Both the position numbers and the translations under genes were made by a program. From Lachnospira hominis (ex Liu et al. 2021) (lineage in GTDB: Bacteria > Bacillota > Clostridia > Lachnospirales > Lachnospiraceae), in the NCBI RefSeq assembly GCF_014287955.1, contig NZ_JACOPD010000010.1:53720-117719 (forward strand): a DNA stretch of 64,000 nucleotides, read 5' to 3'. The notes under the pieces are model-generated. The model saw nothing but the letters and a program-made list of their open reading frames with translations, ran no database searches and was not told the origin of the DNA. Below, in pieces: positions 1 to 9,863 of the stretch (the stretch's first letter is position 1; each line of letters opens with the position of its first letter).

Positions 1-2473
1 ATTCTGCCTGTGCAGCCGCACTATCACACTGCTTTTTAAGAAGCTGTTCTTCTGCTTTCAGCTTTTCATGATTTTCCCTGCTCTGCGACATATTCTCTGT
101 GAGCCTGCGTAAATCATCTGATGCTTTTTCAAACCTTTGCATCTTATTATTTATGACATAACAATAGTCACCAAGTACAACTTTTCGGCGGTCTTCAATT
201 TTTTCTATTTTATGATTAATATTATCAAGCTCTTCCTGTGCCACCGCAATCTCCGACTCGGTTTTTGCATCATCTTTAAGGAAATCCATATCTTTCATTG
301 CAAATACAACTGTATTTTTATCAATCTGGACTTTTGCATCCAGGACATTATCTTCACTCACAATCGGAACGGTATACGAATCAAGATTAAAGCTGGCAAG
401 TGTTGCATCATTTTTTATTTTATCAAAATTATTTTTTACAATAAAACTGTATTCTACAAACGGAATACGCCTCTTTACATCTGTACGCTGTTTCTCATCA
501 AGCTGTGCAAGCCAGTCAGCACCTTCTTTGACATCATCTTTATATCTTGTAAAAAGATATTCTTTTAACTTTGTTCTGTTCTTTGCATCTAATAAATATT
601 GGTGTTTCTTTGCATTTTCAATAAATGCGGCAAGTCTTTGTGCCTCTTTTTCCGCTTCAAAATACTCGCTGTCAAGGCTGTCACTATACTCCTTTATCTT
701 TATATCAAGTCCTGCCGTATTTTCATCATTATATATTTTTGAGAGCGTATTAAGTTTGTCCTTTGTCTGTTCATACTCTGCCTGTATTTTCTTGACATCT
801 TCGATTTCTTTTTTTATAAATTCAAGTCCGACATCAATTCTTGCAATGTCTGTCTGAGTATCGCCAAGCCGGAGTTTCAAATCATTATATGCCTTATCTT
901 TTTGCTGTATCTCCTGTCTGGCATCTTTAATATTCTCTTCTGATGTTAAAAGCTCTGCCTCGACATTTTCTGCAATAATTATTCCACATTTTTCCATGAG
1001 AACCGCCATCTGCTTTTCATCATTTTCAATGCGGCTCTTTAAAAATGAAACGAGACTTTGTGCAGCTGCCTCTTCTTTTGTCAGTGAATCAAACGTTTTC
1101 TGTGCTTCTTTATAATTATCCTCCGCAGTCTGCAGCTCTTTTTGCGATTGTTTAAGAATTTCTTTTAATTTTTCCCGCTCATCATTTGACAATTCAAATA
1201 TTTTTACAGCTATATTATGCAGCTCTTCCGTAATGTCGTCATGCTCACGCATTCGGTTATCTATCGTCTGTTTTATTTTGTTAAAATCATTTTCATATTT
1301 AAGATAATCTGCATAATCATTGACTGATTCAGATTTTCTAAGCAGCTCTTTTCTTTCGGCAAAACGGCTGTCTGCCGCTTCAATCTTTGCACTGTAAACA
1401 TCAACAAGCTCACGTATTGCATCAAGTGACTTCTGCTCGCTTGCAACCTGTGCCGACTGAATCAGATACTGTTCATTATTAATTTTTTCCTGTATTTTTT
1501 CCAAATCGGAACTATTCTGCTCTGATAATGCTTCCCTGTCAGCAATTATAATTTTGCAGGCACACAAAAGCCTGTATATCTTTTCCTCAAGTTCCTGCTT
1601 TTTTATAAAATTCACTTTGAATGATTCTGCATACTGTGCAAATTTTTCTATTTCTTCAACCTGACTGTTATAATTGCCTATCTGTGAATTCTTTTTTGAC
1701 AATTCAAGCAGCTTATCTTTAATATCAAGAAGTGTCCTTGCCATCTGACCTTCATCATCAGTCACACCCAACTTATTATTAAATGATTTTTCTATAATCT
1801 CTTCAATAAGCAGATCTTCCACAACTTTACGACTTGTTCTGTAATTGCTCTCAAAATAAGTTCTTACATGTCCTTCTGTTTTATTGATTCCACGTATAAT
1901 TTCCCACTGGCTCTCATATATTCCGTAATGTGACAGGAAATTCTGATAATCTCCTTTTCTGTCAAATATTTTTACCGACACATTAAAATCATCTTTTTCA
2001 AGATTTCTAAGATATTCTTTCAATCCGTTGTATGTTATTCTCTCACCGTTACTTGTAAGTGGAAGATTTTTTATATCATTGTCGCCGAATTCCCTGTAGA
2101 AAATAGCATAATTAAAATATTCTATACCCGACGAATTGCTCTGTGCACCCGCTTTTCTCGCACAAAATCCTGTTGTCATATATGTATAATTATCTTTTCT
2201 GTAACATGGCTCCAGTTTCCATTCCACAAGAGAATGTATGACTGTATTTCCTCCCCCCTGCCTGAAAAGCTTTTCAACCGGCTGCTTCTCATCAAGTGTA
2301 CAGTTCGGAATTACATTCTGCAAAAGCATGAGCATGAGAAGACTCTTACCACCGCCGTTCGCAAGGTCATAAATCATGCTGCTGCAATTTGGACGCATCA
2401 TAAAATCATCATACATCTGTGTTCCGAAATTGTACTTTACATTGTTTACCCTGATTCTGTTAATCTGTGGCAT
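1..2473 (-). CDS. jetC: Wadjet JetC-like SMC/MukB-type ATPase (5' part; continues past left edge)
   Basis: Open on the minus strand from ATG 2473 through the left edge, about 824 codons, so the C-terminal part is missing. The N-terminus (PQINRIRVNNVKYNF) is followed by a Walker A loop (ANGGGKSLLML, near residue 42) typical of SbcC/MukB-like SMC ATPases. From about residue 270 the protein is Glu/Lys/Gln-rich with heptad character, a long coiled coil. In Wadjet this subunit is the ATP-hydrolysing motor that extrudes loops on small circular DNA. It overlaps the upstream JetB-like gene by 14 nt and has a strong ribosome site (AAAGGAGAG), so the two are probably translationally coupled. The nuclease subunit JetD would be expected just beyond the left edge. 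Family call from gene order, Walker A and coiled coil. Confidence 0.85.
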   Translation of the reverse strand, partial: MPQINRIRVNNVKYNFGTQMYDDFMMRPNCSSMIYDLANGGGKSLLMLMLLQNVIPNCTLDEKQPVEKLFRQGGGNTVIHSLVEWKLEPCYRKDNYTYMTTGFCARKAGAQSNSSGIEYFNYAIFYREFGDNDIKNLPLTSNGERITYNGLKEYLRNLEKDDFNVSVKIFDRKGDYQNFLSHYGIYESQWEIIRGINKTEGHVRTYFESNYRTSRKVVEDLLIEEIIEKSFNNKLGVTDDEGQMARTLLDIKDKLLELSKKNSQIGNYNSQVEEIEKFAQYAESFKVNFIKKQELEEKIYRLLCACKIIIADREALSEQNSSDLEKIQEKINNEQYLIQSAQVASEQKSLDAIRELVDVYSAKIEAADSRFAERKELLRKSESVNDYADYLKYENDFNKIKQTIDNRMREHDDITEELHNIAVKIFELSNDEREKLKEILKQSQKELQTAEDNYKEAQKTFDSLTKEEAAAQSLVSFLKSRIENDEKQMAVLMEKCGIIIAENVEAELLTSEENIKDARQEIQQKDKAYNDLKLRLGDTQTDIARIDVGLEFIKKEIEDVKKIQAEYEQTKDKLNTLSKIYNDENTAGLDIKIKEYSDSLDSEYFEAEKEAQRLAAFIENAKKHQYLLDAKNRTKLKEYLFTRYKDDVKEGADWLAQLDEKQRTDVKRRIPFVEYSFIVKNNFDKIKNDATLASFNLDSYTVPIVSEDNVLDAKVQIDKNTVVFAMKDMDFLKDDAKTESEIAVAQEELDNINHKIEKIEDRRKVVLGDYCYVINNKMQRFEKASDDLRRLTENMSQSRENHEKLKAEEQLLKKQCDSAAAQAE

Positions 2474-3236
2474 CGTTCTTCTCTCCTTTCGATAAAATCT
2501 GCGTAAATCTTCCTTTATATTCATCAAAGTAATTCTCTATAAGTGCCCGGAATCTGTTTGTAGGATAATAAAGATTTCCACCAGAATTTTCATCTTCTTT
2601 TGTATTATCCACAGAATTATCCGGCTTTTCCGAATTATCAACAAGCAGCCCCTGATTTACAAGAAAATTAAAAACCATTTTGACAAATCCTGCTTTTGAA
2701 TTTCTCGCTGCCCTCATCCCAGCCTGAACACTGTCAGATGAGGCCGGAAGTTCCTCCCAGCTTAACGCAATCTGCTTAAAACTGTTTTCCTCTATCTCAT
2801 CAAGGACTATGCCGTTTCGCTTATCAATTATACCGTTTATGGAATTATCAACATTTTCTATTACATCTTCAATACGCACGTAACTTGTATAATTTGCTGC
2901 TGACGTATCACTGTAAAATGATGTGATAGTATTGTAAATAACAAAATATGCAAGATACAATTCTCTGTTCAACTTAACTCCAAGTTCTTTTCTCAACTCT
3001 TCGTTAGTATATCCAAACACCGGATTATTTTGGCCTGCACTTACATACAGGCTGTTTTTATACTCATATATGTCAAGATTCATCTTTTTAAGAGTCATCA
3101 TAACAATGTCATAAACCTGTGCATTTGTGCTGTACTCCTGATACAGTGCTGCATTATCTCCATTTTCACCAACATTTTCGCCATTGATAAGTTTTGACAC
3201 GATATCTAATGCTCTGTCTAAATTTCTGCTCTCCAT
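2460..3236 (-). CDS. jetB: Wadjet JetB-like protein (MukE-like, DUF6063-type)
   Basis: 258 aa, mostly helical, with no membrane segment. It sits between the JetA-like and JetC-like genes on the same strand, 35 nt after the former and overlapping the latter by 14 nt. In MukBEF-like systems this position encodes the winged-helix MukE-type subunit that binds the kleisin. The acidic, Asn/Asp-rich stretch at about residues 201-220 is probably a flexible linker before a C-terminal helical segment (RFRALIENYFDEYKG). I relate it to DUF6063, the JetB family of type III Wadjet, from memory of the family; the position is the stronger evidence. Confidence 0.75.
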   Translation of the reverse strand: MESRNLDRALDIVSKLINGENVGENGDNAALYQEYSTNAQVYDIVMMTLKKMNLDIYEYKNSLYVSAGQNNPVFGYTNEELRKELGVKLNRELYLAYFVIYNTITSFYSDTSAANYTSYVRIEDVIENVDNSINGIIDKRNGIVLDEIEENSFKQIALSWEELPASSDSVQAGMRAARNSKAGFVKMVFNFLVNQGLLVDNSEKPDNSVDNTKEDENSGGNLYYPTNRFRALIENYFDEYKGRFTQILSKGEKNDATD

Positions 3237-3271
3237 AATTTTTCCCTTCCGGTATAAATTTATATTAAATG

Positions 3272-4789
3272 TTAATTGCTGTAATCTTCTCTATGGAATG
3301 TAACGTCGCTCACTTCACATCCGTCCATAAGTTCAAGCATTTTGCCATTCCCCTCATCTATAGAAAAAACAACCGGGGCTTCATTCTCAAAATATTTTTT
3401 CAATATATCATCCATAAAACTTTCACTATCCATATCTGCACCGCCGGTTATATGCTTTTTCTTCTGGCACAGATTTACGAAAAATGAAAAATAATCTGCA
3501 TTTTTAAGAACATTTTCGGAATACATATTTTTCATTGACAGATTAAATTCTTCCAGTGTGAACGCTTCTTTTTTGTGCAGTGCCGAAATAAGATTTTTCA
3601 TTATAAATACATAATTATCCGCAATTCTTTTCTCTTCCAGTTCATCTTCAAATATGATTTCTTTCTGCTTTTTTACACTTACCTTTTCTATCTCCTGATA
3701 TCTTGCAGGTCTCATTGTAAGTGCTTCATCTATGGAATTAAGATTAAATGTTTTCTTCGTATTTGGTTTTAAAATTCCGTTTATAAGAGGAATCAGCACT
3801 GATGCATCACCATTTTCCGTCATCTTTTTTAAAAGTGATGTGAAATCAACATGGCTTCTTATCTGAGAAAGTTTTGCATGTCTTACAGCATCATCTGTTA
3901 GTTTCTGCATATGGGTGCATGCCCCAAGAAGCTGTGCGTGTCTGTTCATTGCAACTTTCAGCTGGTTTTCAAGCTCATATATCTCACTGATTGTCTTATA
4001 ATATGCTGCATCCGCCTGCCCTCCCGGCGATATTTTTTCAAGTGCCGATTTTATTAAATCACTGTTTTTCTTAAACAGCTTTTCCTCATCATCAAACCAA
4101 CGCATTCCCGTTTCCACAAAATCACGGTATGCTTCTATTCCGGCAAAAACATCGGATGCAAGCGTATTCATTACATCCTGCTGTACAAGTGCGAGCCTGC
4201 TTACCTCTTCATTAATTCTTTCAACAACTTCCGTACCACCTTTGAAATTCTTTGCCTGTATCATTTTTTCAAGCAGAAGCTGCTGCACACTTATCCTGCT
4301 CTCATCTTTTATCTCTTTTGTATCAAGATAAAATTCCACAGCATCGGGACTTATCGTATACCACACTATATTGTCCCTTATTGTGCTTTCTATCATCCTT
4401 ACCCGCGAAATTCTCTTTTTTCTTTCGACCGGGTCAAAATATTCAAAATCAAAAGGGCGGCCGTCATTTTTAATTTTATCAAAAATGTAGCCGCCAATTT
4501 CCCTGTTTTCTTCTTCACTTAATAAAAGTCCGAAATCCCTTGAAATGAGTTCATGAAAAAATTCAAGGTATTCAGGGTATGTAACATCTTTTTCATTGAA
4601 GTTATTTTCTTCTATAAAAAAGCGTAAAATACCCATAACGATATATCCCATATCAAGTATTTCGTACTTGCCGTCTTTAAACTGTGACAATGAAATCTCT
4701 GTGAGTTTAAAAAACGGATAATATTTTTTTAAATTGAGCATTCTCGCCCTGTGTCCGGAGACAATATCGTTTACCATATTTACAGCCAT
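3272..4789 (-). CDS. jetA: Wadjet JetA-like kleisin (DUF5716-type)
   Basis: 505 aa. The N-terminal ~160 residues look like winged-helix/DUF5716 sequence. The central part (about 165-310) is long amphipathic helix, and the C-terminus is acidic. This fits the MukF-like kleisin JetA of type III Wadjet, which bridges the JetC heads and recruits JetB. The gene starts only 15 nt after the recR stop, preceded by GGGAGC, with no terminator between them. The defence operon therefore appears to be transcribed with dnaX-ybaB-recR. A DUF5716 match and structural comparison with MukF would confirm the call. Confidence 0.8.
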   Translation of the reverse strand: MAVNMVNDIVSGHRARMLNLKKYYPFFKLTEISLSQFKDGKYEILDMGYIVMGILRFFIEENNFNEKDVTYPEYLEFFHELISRDFGLLLSEEENREIGGYIFDKIKNDGRPFDFEYFDPVERKKRISRVRMIESTIRDNIVWYTISPDAVEFYLDTKEIKDESRISVQQLLLEKMIQAKNFKGGTEVVERINEEVSRLALVQQDVMNTLASDVFAGIEAYRDFVETGMRWFDDEEKLFKKNSDLIKSALEKISPGGQADAAYYKTISEIYELENQLKVAMNRHAQLLGACTHMQKLTDDAVRHAKLSQIRSHVDFTSLLKKMTENGDASVLIPLINGILKPNTKKTFNLNSIDEALTMRPARYQEIEKVSVKKQKEIIFEDELEEKRIADNYVFIMKNLISALHKKEAFTLEEFNLSMKNMYSENVLKNADYFSFFVNLCQKKKHITGGADMDSESFMDDILKKYFENEAPVVFSIDEGNGKMLELMDGCEVSDVTFHREDYSN

Positions 4790-4804
4790 AAATCTGCTCC
4801 CATT

Positions 4805-5401
4805 TTACAATTGTGTACGTCCCTCAAGAGCACGCAGAAGTGTAACTTCATCTATATATTCAAGGTCTCCACCGACAGGAACTCCGCTTGCAATTCTTGT
4901 AACCGTAATTCCGGTCGGCTTAATAAGCCTTGAAAGATACATTGCAGTTGTCTCGCCCTCAAGACTTGAATTGGTTGCAATAATAACTTCATTCACATCA
5001 CCCTCAAGCCTTTTTATAAGCTCTTTAATCTTAATATCGGCTGGTCCGATTCCAAGCATCGGGCTTATTGCACCATGAAGCACATGATATACGCCATTAT
5101 ATTTGCCTGTCTTTTCATATGCTGCCATATCACGCGTATGTTCAACCACCATAATTGTTGAATGGTCACGTGCCTTATTGGCACATATCGGACAAATTTC
5201 TTCATCTGTAAGTGTAAAACACTCTTTGCAATATCTCACATTAGCCTTCGCACTTGTGATGGCATTAGTCAGTCCATCTACTTCTTCCTGTGGCATGTTA
5301 ATAATGTGAAATGCCAGGCGCTGGGCACTTTTAGCTCCAACCCCTGGTAATCTGGACAACTGTTCAATTAATTTGTTAATGTGTCCGCTGTAAATATCCA
5401 T
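4805..5401 (-). CDS. recR: Recombination mediator protein RecR
   Basis: 198 aa, the normal RecR length. It has an N-terminal helix-hairpin-helix ([17 protein letters not shown], residues about 16-32), a four-Cys zinc motif (CKEC...CPIC, about 57-72) and a Toprim domain ([13 protein letters not shown] onward). RecR acts with RecF/RecO to load RecA on gapped DNA. Its ATG overlaps the ybaB stop codon (TAATG), as is usual in the dnaX-ybaB-recR operon. The JetA-like gene follows 15 nt downstream. Confidence 0.97.
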   Translation of the reverse strand: MDIYSGHINKLIEQLSRLPGVGAKSAQRLAFHIINMPQEEVDGLTNAITSAKANVRYCKECFTLTDEEICPICANKARDHSTIMVVEHTRDMAAYEKTGKYNGVYHVLHGAISPMLGIGPADIKIKELIKRLEGDVNEVIIATNSSLEGETTAMYLSRLIKPTGITVTRIASGVPVGGDLEYIDEVTLLRALEGRTQL

Positions 5402-5751
5402 TAGAAAAGGCCTCCGCCCAATCCTGAAAGACCGCCTGTAATCTTAGACATCTGTGCCTGTGATTCTTCTTCACACTTTCTTAACGCTTCATTTGTTGCA
5501 GCCATAATTAAATCTTCAAGCATTTCAACATCATCCGGATCAACTGCTTCAGGGTCAATCTTGACTTTTGTCACTTCACGCTTGCCGCTCACTGTAACTT
5601 CTACAACTCCGCCGCCTGATGCCGCAGAGAATTCCTTTGCTTCAAGCTCAGCCTGCTGTGTCTCCATCTGACGCTGCATTCTCTGTGCCTGTTTCATTAA
5701 ATTATTCATATTGCCCGGCATACCGCCCGGGAATCCGCCTCTTTTTGCCAT
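5401..5751 (-). CDS. ybaB: YbaB/EbfC family nucleoid-associated protein
   Basis: 116 aa. The Met/Gln-rich start ([20 protein letters not shown]) and the core with [19 protein letters not shown] are characteristic of YbaB/EbfC, a small dimeric DNA-binding protein encoded between dnaX and recR in most bacteria. Start and stop codons overlap those of both neighbours (TAATG at each junction), so translation of the three genes is coupled. The C-terminus is Gly-rich ([11 protein letters not shown]). Confidence 0.95.
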   Translation of the reverse strand: MAKRGGFPGGMPGNMNNLMKQAQRMQRQMETQQAELEAKEFSAASGGGVVEVTVSGKREVTKVKIDPEAVDPDDVEMLEDLIMAATNEALRKCEEESQAQMSKITGGLSGLGGGLF

Positions 5752-7385
5752 TAGATGTATTCCTCCTTATCATCTACTTCTATATCCATATTAACAAGTT
5801 CTCTTATATCTGTAAATCTGTTTTGAAAATCCTCGTCATCTGCCAGCTTTGTAATTATTATATTTACCTTTATGCCGGTTCTTTCCTCAATAACATCAAT
5901 AAGACGATTTACTTCCTCTTCTCTTGATATTGCATTATATGCCGATGTGGATTTCACCATTATCTCAAGACTTATGCCGTCTTTTGCAAGAGTAACATGG
6001 CATTGTCTTAAAAACGCAACATACATCGGGTCATCAATTGTATTGATTATGCCGTTCCATGATGCTGCAATCTGTCTTACATCATCCGGAAGAGCCTCTA
6101 TGACACGCTTTTCTACCGGTTTCTGTGATTGTATACCATCAGTTCCACTGATTGATGCACCTACTGACGGAACTGGTGAACTAACTGCAAACGCACCGCT
6201 TTCAAGCTCCTTACATGTCTTTTCAAGATTATTTTCAAGAAGTGTGACACGCCCGGCAAGTTCTTCCACGCTGTCATTTTTTTCCATTGAAGGCTTGCAC
6301 ATCTTTATTATTGTAACTTCAAGTTTAATACGCTTCTGCGTTGAAAACTTTAACTCATTTGACAAATCAGACAACACTCTTATATACCGCATAAGCGTGC
6401 CCTCATCAATTTTTGATGAGTCTGACTTCAACTGTGCAAGGCTGTCTTCTGACACATCTATTATATCAGCAAGTTTCGATTCATCATCCGTCGTTTTTAC
6501 GAGTAAAAGATTTCTTAAATACCATATGAAATCATTTACAAACTGACCAAGTTCCCTGCCCTGCATTATAAGCTGTTCTATAAGCTGCATGCATCCGGCA
6601 GCATCTGACGACATTATAAGTGCAAGCATATTTTCAAACACTGCCGTATCAACCGCTCCCAGAACTTCAAGCACATTTTCATACTTTAAATCCTGTCCCA
6701 GATAAAATGCTATACACTGGTCTATAAGGCTTAATGCATCACGCATTGAACCATCTGCAGCTTTTGCAATATATCGTATTGCACGTTCCTCAACATTGAT
6801 ATTCTCAGCTTTCATGAGCTCAGATAATCTGTCGGAAATAGTCTCTATGGAAATCCTGTGAAAATCATATCTTTGACATCTTGATAAGATTGTTATCGGT
6901 ATTTTGTGTGCTTCCGTTGTTGCAAGTATAAATATAACGTATGACGGAGGCTCTTCAAGTGTTTTTAAAAGTGCATTAAACGCACCTATAGAGAGCATAT
7001 GGACCTCATCTATTATATATACTTTATACTTACCCTCTGTCGGTGAATACTGTACTTCATCACGAATCTCACGGATATTGTCAACACCATTGTTAGATGC
7101 CGCATCTATCTCAATCACATTCATTGATGTTCCTGCCGCAATCGCCTTACATGCCGGACATTCACCGCACGGATTTCCGTCTATGGGATGCTCACAATTT
7201 ACAGCCTTTGCAAATATCTTAGCTATCGTAGTCTTACCTGTTCCTCTCGTACCACAGAACAGATAAGCATGTCCAATCCTGTCTGATTTAATCTGATTAC
7301 GTAACGTCGTGACTATATGGTCCTGACCTTTGACATCAGAAAAGGCGGTTGGTCTCCATTTTCTGTATAATGCCTGATATGACAC
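5751..7385 (-). CDS. dnaX: DNA polymerase III subunits gamma and tau
   Basis: 544 aa from GTG 7385, chosen because AAGGAGG lies 6 nt upstream and the protein then begins VSYQALYRKWRP, the family's usual start. It has Walker A (GTRGTGKTT), a zinc module with four Cys (CEHPIDGNPCGECPAC), Walker B DEVHML and the SRC sensor (LSRCQRYDF). This is the clamp-loader ATPase that places the sliding clamp on primed DNA. The C-terminal ~180 residues are the poorly conserved tau part. First gene of the dnaX-ybaB-recR-jetABC run; the SRP RNA lies just upstream on the same strand. Confidence 0.97.
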   Translation of the reverse strand: MSYQALYRKWRPTAFSDVKGQDHIVTTLRNQIKSDRIGHAYLFCGTRGTGKTTIAKIFAKAVNCEHPIDGNPCGECPACKAIAAGTSMNVIEIDAASNNGVDNIREIRDEVQYSPTEGKYKVYIIDEVHMLSIGAFNALLKTLEEPPSYVIFILATTEAHKIPITILSRCQRYDFHRISIETISDRLSELMKAENINVEERAIRYIAKAADGSMRDALSLIDQCIAFYLGQDLKYENVLEVLGAVDTAVFENMLALIMSSDAAGCMQLIEQLIMQGRELGQFVNDFIWYLRNLLLVKTTDDESKLADIIDVSEDSLAQLKSDSSKIDEGTLMRYIRVLSDLSNELKFSTQKRIKLEVTIIKMCKPSMEKNDSVEELAGRVTLLENNLEKTCKELESGAFAVSSPVPSVGASISGTDGIQSQKPVEKRVIEALPDDVRQIAASWNGIINTIDDPMYVAFLRQCHVTLAKDGISLEIMVKSTSAYNAISREEEVNRLIDVIEERTGIKVNIIITKLADDEDFQNRFTDIRELVNMDIEVDDKEEYI

Positions 7386-7438
7386 CGGAAACCTCCTTAC
7401 TAATACTTTTAAGTACACTGCTTATAAACATATTAAAA

Positions 7439-7701
7439 CCGTGCGTCCGGCTTCGAACAATTGTCCACAGACGTTACCGGTACAGTTAGCTCGATCCAGG
7501 CACCCTTCCGGCACACAGAAGCTTTCGCTTAATGCTGCTTCATTCCTGACCTGACATGGTTCACGAATTTCTGTTGCGGAAGACCCAGATGTCATCACCA
7601 CTTATACCGGGCTGCTCCATAAACTATTGCCCTCTGCCGAACATCACCCCTGCTATAGCGGATTGCAGGTACAAGGTGCCGCTACTACCCCGGCTGCACG
7701 G
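7439..7701 (-). ncRNA. ffs: Large (Bacillus/Clostridium-type) SRP RNA
   Basis: About 263 nt. The universal SRP core is readable on the minus strand (CAGGTCAGGAATGAAGCAGC, near 7528-7550). The ends pair: CCGTGC at the 5' end (7701) with GCACGG at the 3' end (7439), followed by a T-rich tail. The length and the 5' domain (GCGGCACCTTGTACCTGC) indicate the long form with an Alu-like domain found in Bacillus and Clostridia. The location between dnaX and tadA is the classic one. The RNA binds Ffh and targets nascent membrane proteins. Confidence 0.95.
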
Positions 7702-7709
7702 TAATTTTA

Positions 7710-7738
7710 ATTATATCTGTAAACGTAACTCATGTCAA
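7710..7738 (-). promoter_or_regulatory. Sigma-A promoter of SRP RNA
   Basis: On the minus strand, TTGACA (7738-7733), a 17-nt spacer and TATAAT (7715-7710) form a perfect consensus promoter. Its expected start, 7-9 nt downstream, coincides with the first paired base of the SRP RNA. It may also feed the dnaX operon by read-through. Confidence 0.9.
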
Positions 7739-7825
7739 GGTTTATGAGGCTTGTAATATTTTTATTATTGGTGTAACATTATCTTAAATTTTGACAATTA
7801 TTTCACTCAGACAAAGGGGACTGAC

Positions 7826-8347
7826 ATGAAACCAGGTAATATTACTACAAATAATACTGATACATCAAAAGCTGATGAAAAATATATGAGTGCAGCTCTT
7901 GCACAGGCCGTCAAAGCATACAAAATAAAAGAAGTTCCAATAGGCTGCGTGATTGTCCATGACAACAAAATCATTGCACGGGGCTATAACCGCAGAAACA
8001 CAGATAAGACCACTCTGGGCCATGCTGAAATAACTGCCATAAGACGTGCCAGCAAAGTTTTAGGCGACTGGCGTCTTGAGGAATGTACTATGTATGTAAC
8101 TCTCGAACCATGCCAGATGTGTGCCGGTGCAATCGTACAGGCAAGAATTCCCCGCGTAGTCATTGGTTCCATGAATCCAAAGGCAGGATGTGCAGGCTCA
8201 ATACTTAATATCCTTGAAATGCCTCAATTCAACCACATGTGCAGCGTTACACGCGGTGTTCTTGAAAATGAATGCAGCAGACTTTTAACTGATTTTTTTA
8301 AGGAATTACGCAATTCAAAAAAACGTGCGGAAACGGAGACTTTATGA
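7826..8347 (+). CDS. tadA: tRNA-specific adenosine deaminase TadA
   Basis: 173 aa, cytidine-deaminase fold. The zinc site is visible: HAE (LGHAEITAIRRA, about residue 67-78) and PCQMC (about 97-101). TadA deaminates A34 to inosine in tRNA-Arg(ACG). The N-terminal ~18 residues extend beyond the usual family start; the chosen ATG has AAAGGGGA at good distance. Divergent from the SRP RNA/dnaX unit, and it overlaps the following acetyltransferase gene by 4 nt (ATGA). Confidence 0.95.
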   Translation: MKPGNITTNNTDTSKADEKYMSAALAQAVKAYKIKEVPIGCVIVHDNKIIARGYNRRNTDKTTLGHAEITAIRRASKVLGDWRLEECTMYVTLEPCQMCAGAIVQARIPRVVIGSMNPKAGCAGSILNILEMPQFNHMCSVTRGVLENECSRLLTDFFKELRNSKKRAETETL

Positions 8348-8883
8348 AATTTGAATATCAACAGGACAGTCTTGTGTTAAAGGTATTAGACACAAGTCAT
8401 ACCGGAGAAGTTTTAGATTTTTACAAAAGAAATAAAGACTCATTTGAAAAATATGAGACAGACAAACCATCTAATTTTTATACGTATACATTCATCTATA
8501 ATCTGTTAAAGGCTGAATATAATGCCTGTATACATGGAAAACATATCCGTTTTTTTCTGTATGATAACAGTGTTTCGGATAAAATTATCGGAAGCGTTTC
8601 ATTTACTGACATAAAAAGCTCAATGAAAAGCTGCGTAATCGGATATAAAATCGACGAAAAATACCGTCGTATGGGCTACGGCAGACGTATGCTTACCATG
8701 GCACTTAAAATTATGGTTACAGAATATGGCATGCACAGGATTGAAGCATACATTCTTCCCGGTAATGACGCATCTGTAAATCTTGCCAGAACTATGGGGT
8801 TTATAAGCGAAGGCAGTGCATACGCATATGCAAAAATCAACAAAGAATGGCGTGACCACCTCCGCTTTACTTATATATCGTAA
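8344..8883 (+). CDS. GNAT family N-acetyltransferase
   Basis: 179 aa. It has GNAT architecture of the RimJ/RimL type: beta strands (IIGSVSFTDI, SCVIGYKID), the acetyl-CoA pyrophosphate loop (KYRRMGYGRRML, about 104-115) and the C-terminal HRIEAYILPGNDASVNLARTMGF motif that marks alanine-type acetyltransferases. The substrate cannot be read from sequence. The ATG overlaps the tadA stop by 4 nt, so the two form one operon. Confidence 0.9.
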   Translation: MKFEYQQDSLVLKVLDTSHTGEVLDFYKRNKDSFEKYETDKPSNFYTYTFIYNLLKAEYNACIHGKHIRFFLYDNSVSDKIIGSVSFTDIKSSMKSCVIGYKIDEKYRRMGYGRRMLTMALKIMVTEYGMHRIEAYILPGNDASVNLARTMGFISEGSAYAYAKINKEWRDHLRFTYIS

Positions 8884-8891
8884 TTATCTCA

Positions 8892-9863
8892 TCAAAACTC
8901 CTGATACCAGTATCCAAAATATGGATTTGAAAAATCACTTCTGTGACTCTTTTTGAAATTATCAAAACCAAACATTGATGCCATGAATCTGTCCCTGTTT
9001 GAATACATCCCCGGCACACCTATAAAGTACCGCGTGTGATTTTCATTTTCACGCACCCTGCCAAGCAGCAGATGCTTGTAATTGTAAAAGCCGTGTATCA
9101 GAAAGCTGTTGTTGACAATCACTTCATCTTCAACCGGGAGTTTCCTTAGTGTCTCCGGCGTTACTTCTATGCAGTCATAATAATAATCATCATCAAATAC
9201 ATTGACGCTGTCTTCCTGTTCAAACAATTTCTCAACCCCTTCAATATCAAGAATTTCCTGTATCTCAAAATTTTCTGTTTCTGTTGCCCGAAGAGGTTGC
9301 TGCGGCTGTGAATCTGTATTTTTTTGTTGTTCCTCCGTGTTAATCACAGAGTCACCGACCTGTTCTATTTCTGCCTGCGGTGACTGCTCTGTTGTTTGCG
9401 GTGTGGCAGCCTCATCCCCTGCCTGTTTCATCTGTAAATTTTTATTATATCCTTTTGGCAGAAACTCGATATTATTCTCATTAATCTCGTCATCCTGCCA
9501 CATGCTTGACATCATATAATATGTATCATTTTCTTTAGTTATTGCAATTCCACATATATCTGAAAATTCAAATCCCGAATTTTCGATATTCTCGGCATTA
9601 AACACGCCCATATACGAGCCGATTCCATTGTTGACAAGAATTCTTCCGACAATCAGAAGCCTGTATTTTGATTTATTTTCCTCTTTTTGCATTACAAGAC
9701 TGACATTCATATATTCCGGTGTATCCGTATATACTCCTCTGAGATTTATTGCAAGTTCAAACTTCTGTCCCTGTACCTGTGCTTTTGCAAAGCCTGTATT
9801 TTTATCCCTCACTCCCCCTGCATAAGCATAAATATATGATATAAATCTTTTATACTCAATCAT
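8892..9863 (-). CDS. Conserved hypothetical protein (DUF6128-like)
   Basis: 323 aa with two globular parts. The N-terminal domain (1-140) begins MIEYKRFISYIYAYAGGVRDKNTGFAKAQ in spirit and is beta-rich. A Gln/Glu/Thr-rich linker follows (about 150-200), then a C-terminal domain with FLIHGFYNYKHLLLG and the ending FGYWYQEF. No signal peptide or membrane segment. I recall this pattern as DUF6128, a Lachnospiraceae family of unknown function, but cannot verify it. Converges with the tadA-GNAT pair with only 8 nt between stops. AAGGAAGG precedes the ATG. Confidence 0.7.
   Translation of the reverse strand: MIEYKRFISYIYAYAGGVRDKNTGFAKAQVQGQKFELAINLRGVYTDTPEYMNVSLVMQKEENKSKYRLLIVGRILVNNGIGSYMGVFNAENIENSGFEFSDICGIAITKENDTYYMMSSMWQDDEINENNIEFLPKGYNKNLQMKQAGDEAATPQTTEQSPQAEIEQVGDSVINTEEQQKNTDSQPQQPLRATETENFEIQEILDIEGVEKLFEQEDSVNVFDDDYYYDCIEVTPETLRKLPVEDEVIVNNSFLIHGFYNYKHLLLGRVRENENHTRYFIGVPGMYSNRDRFMASMFGFDNFKKSHRSDFSNPYFGYWYQEF

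Noticed and set aside
137..857. Plus-strand open frames of 109-143 codons
   Set aside because: They lie antisense to the long JetC-like coiled coil, have no ribosome site, and show Phe/Ile/Cys-rich composition typical of the reverse frame of an AT-rich gene.
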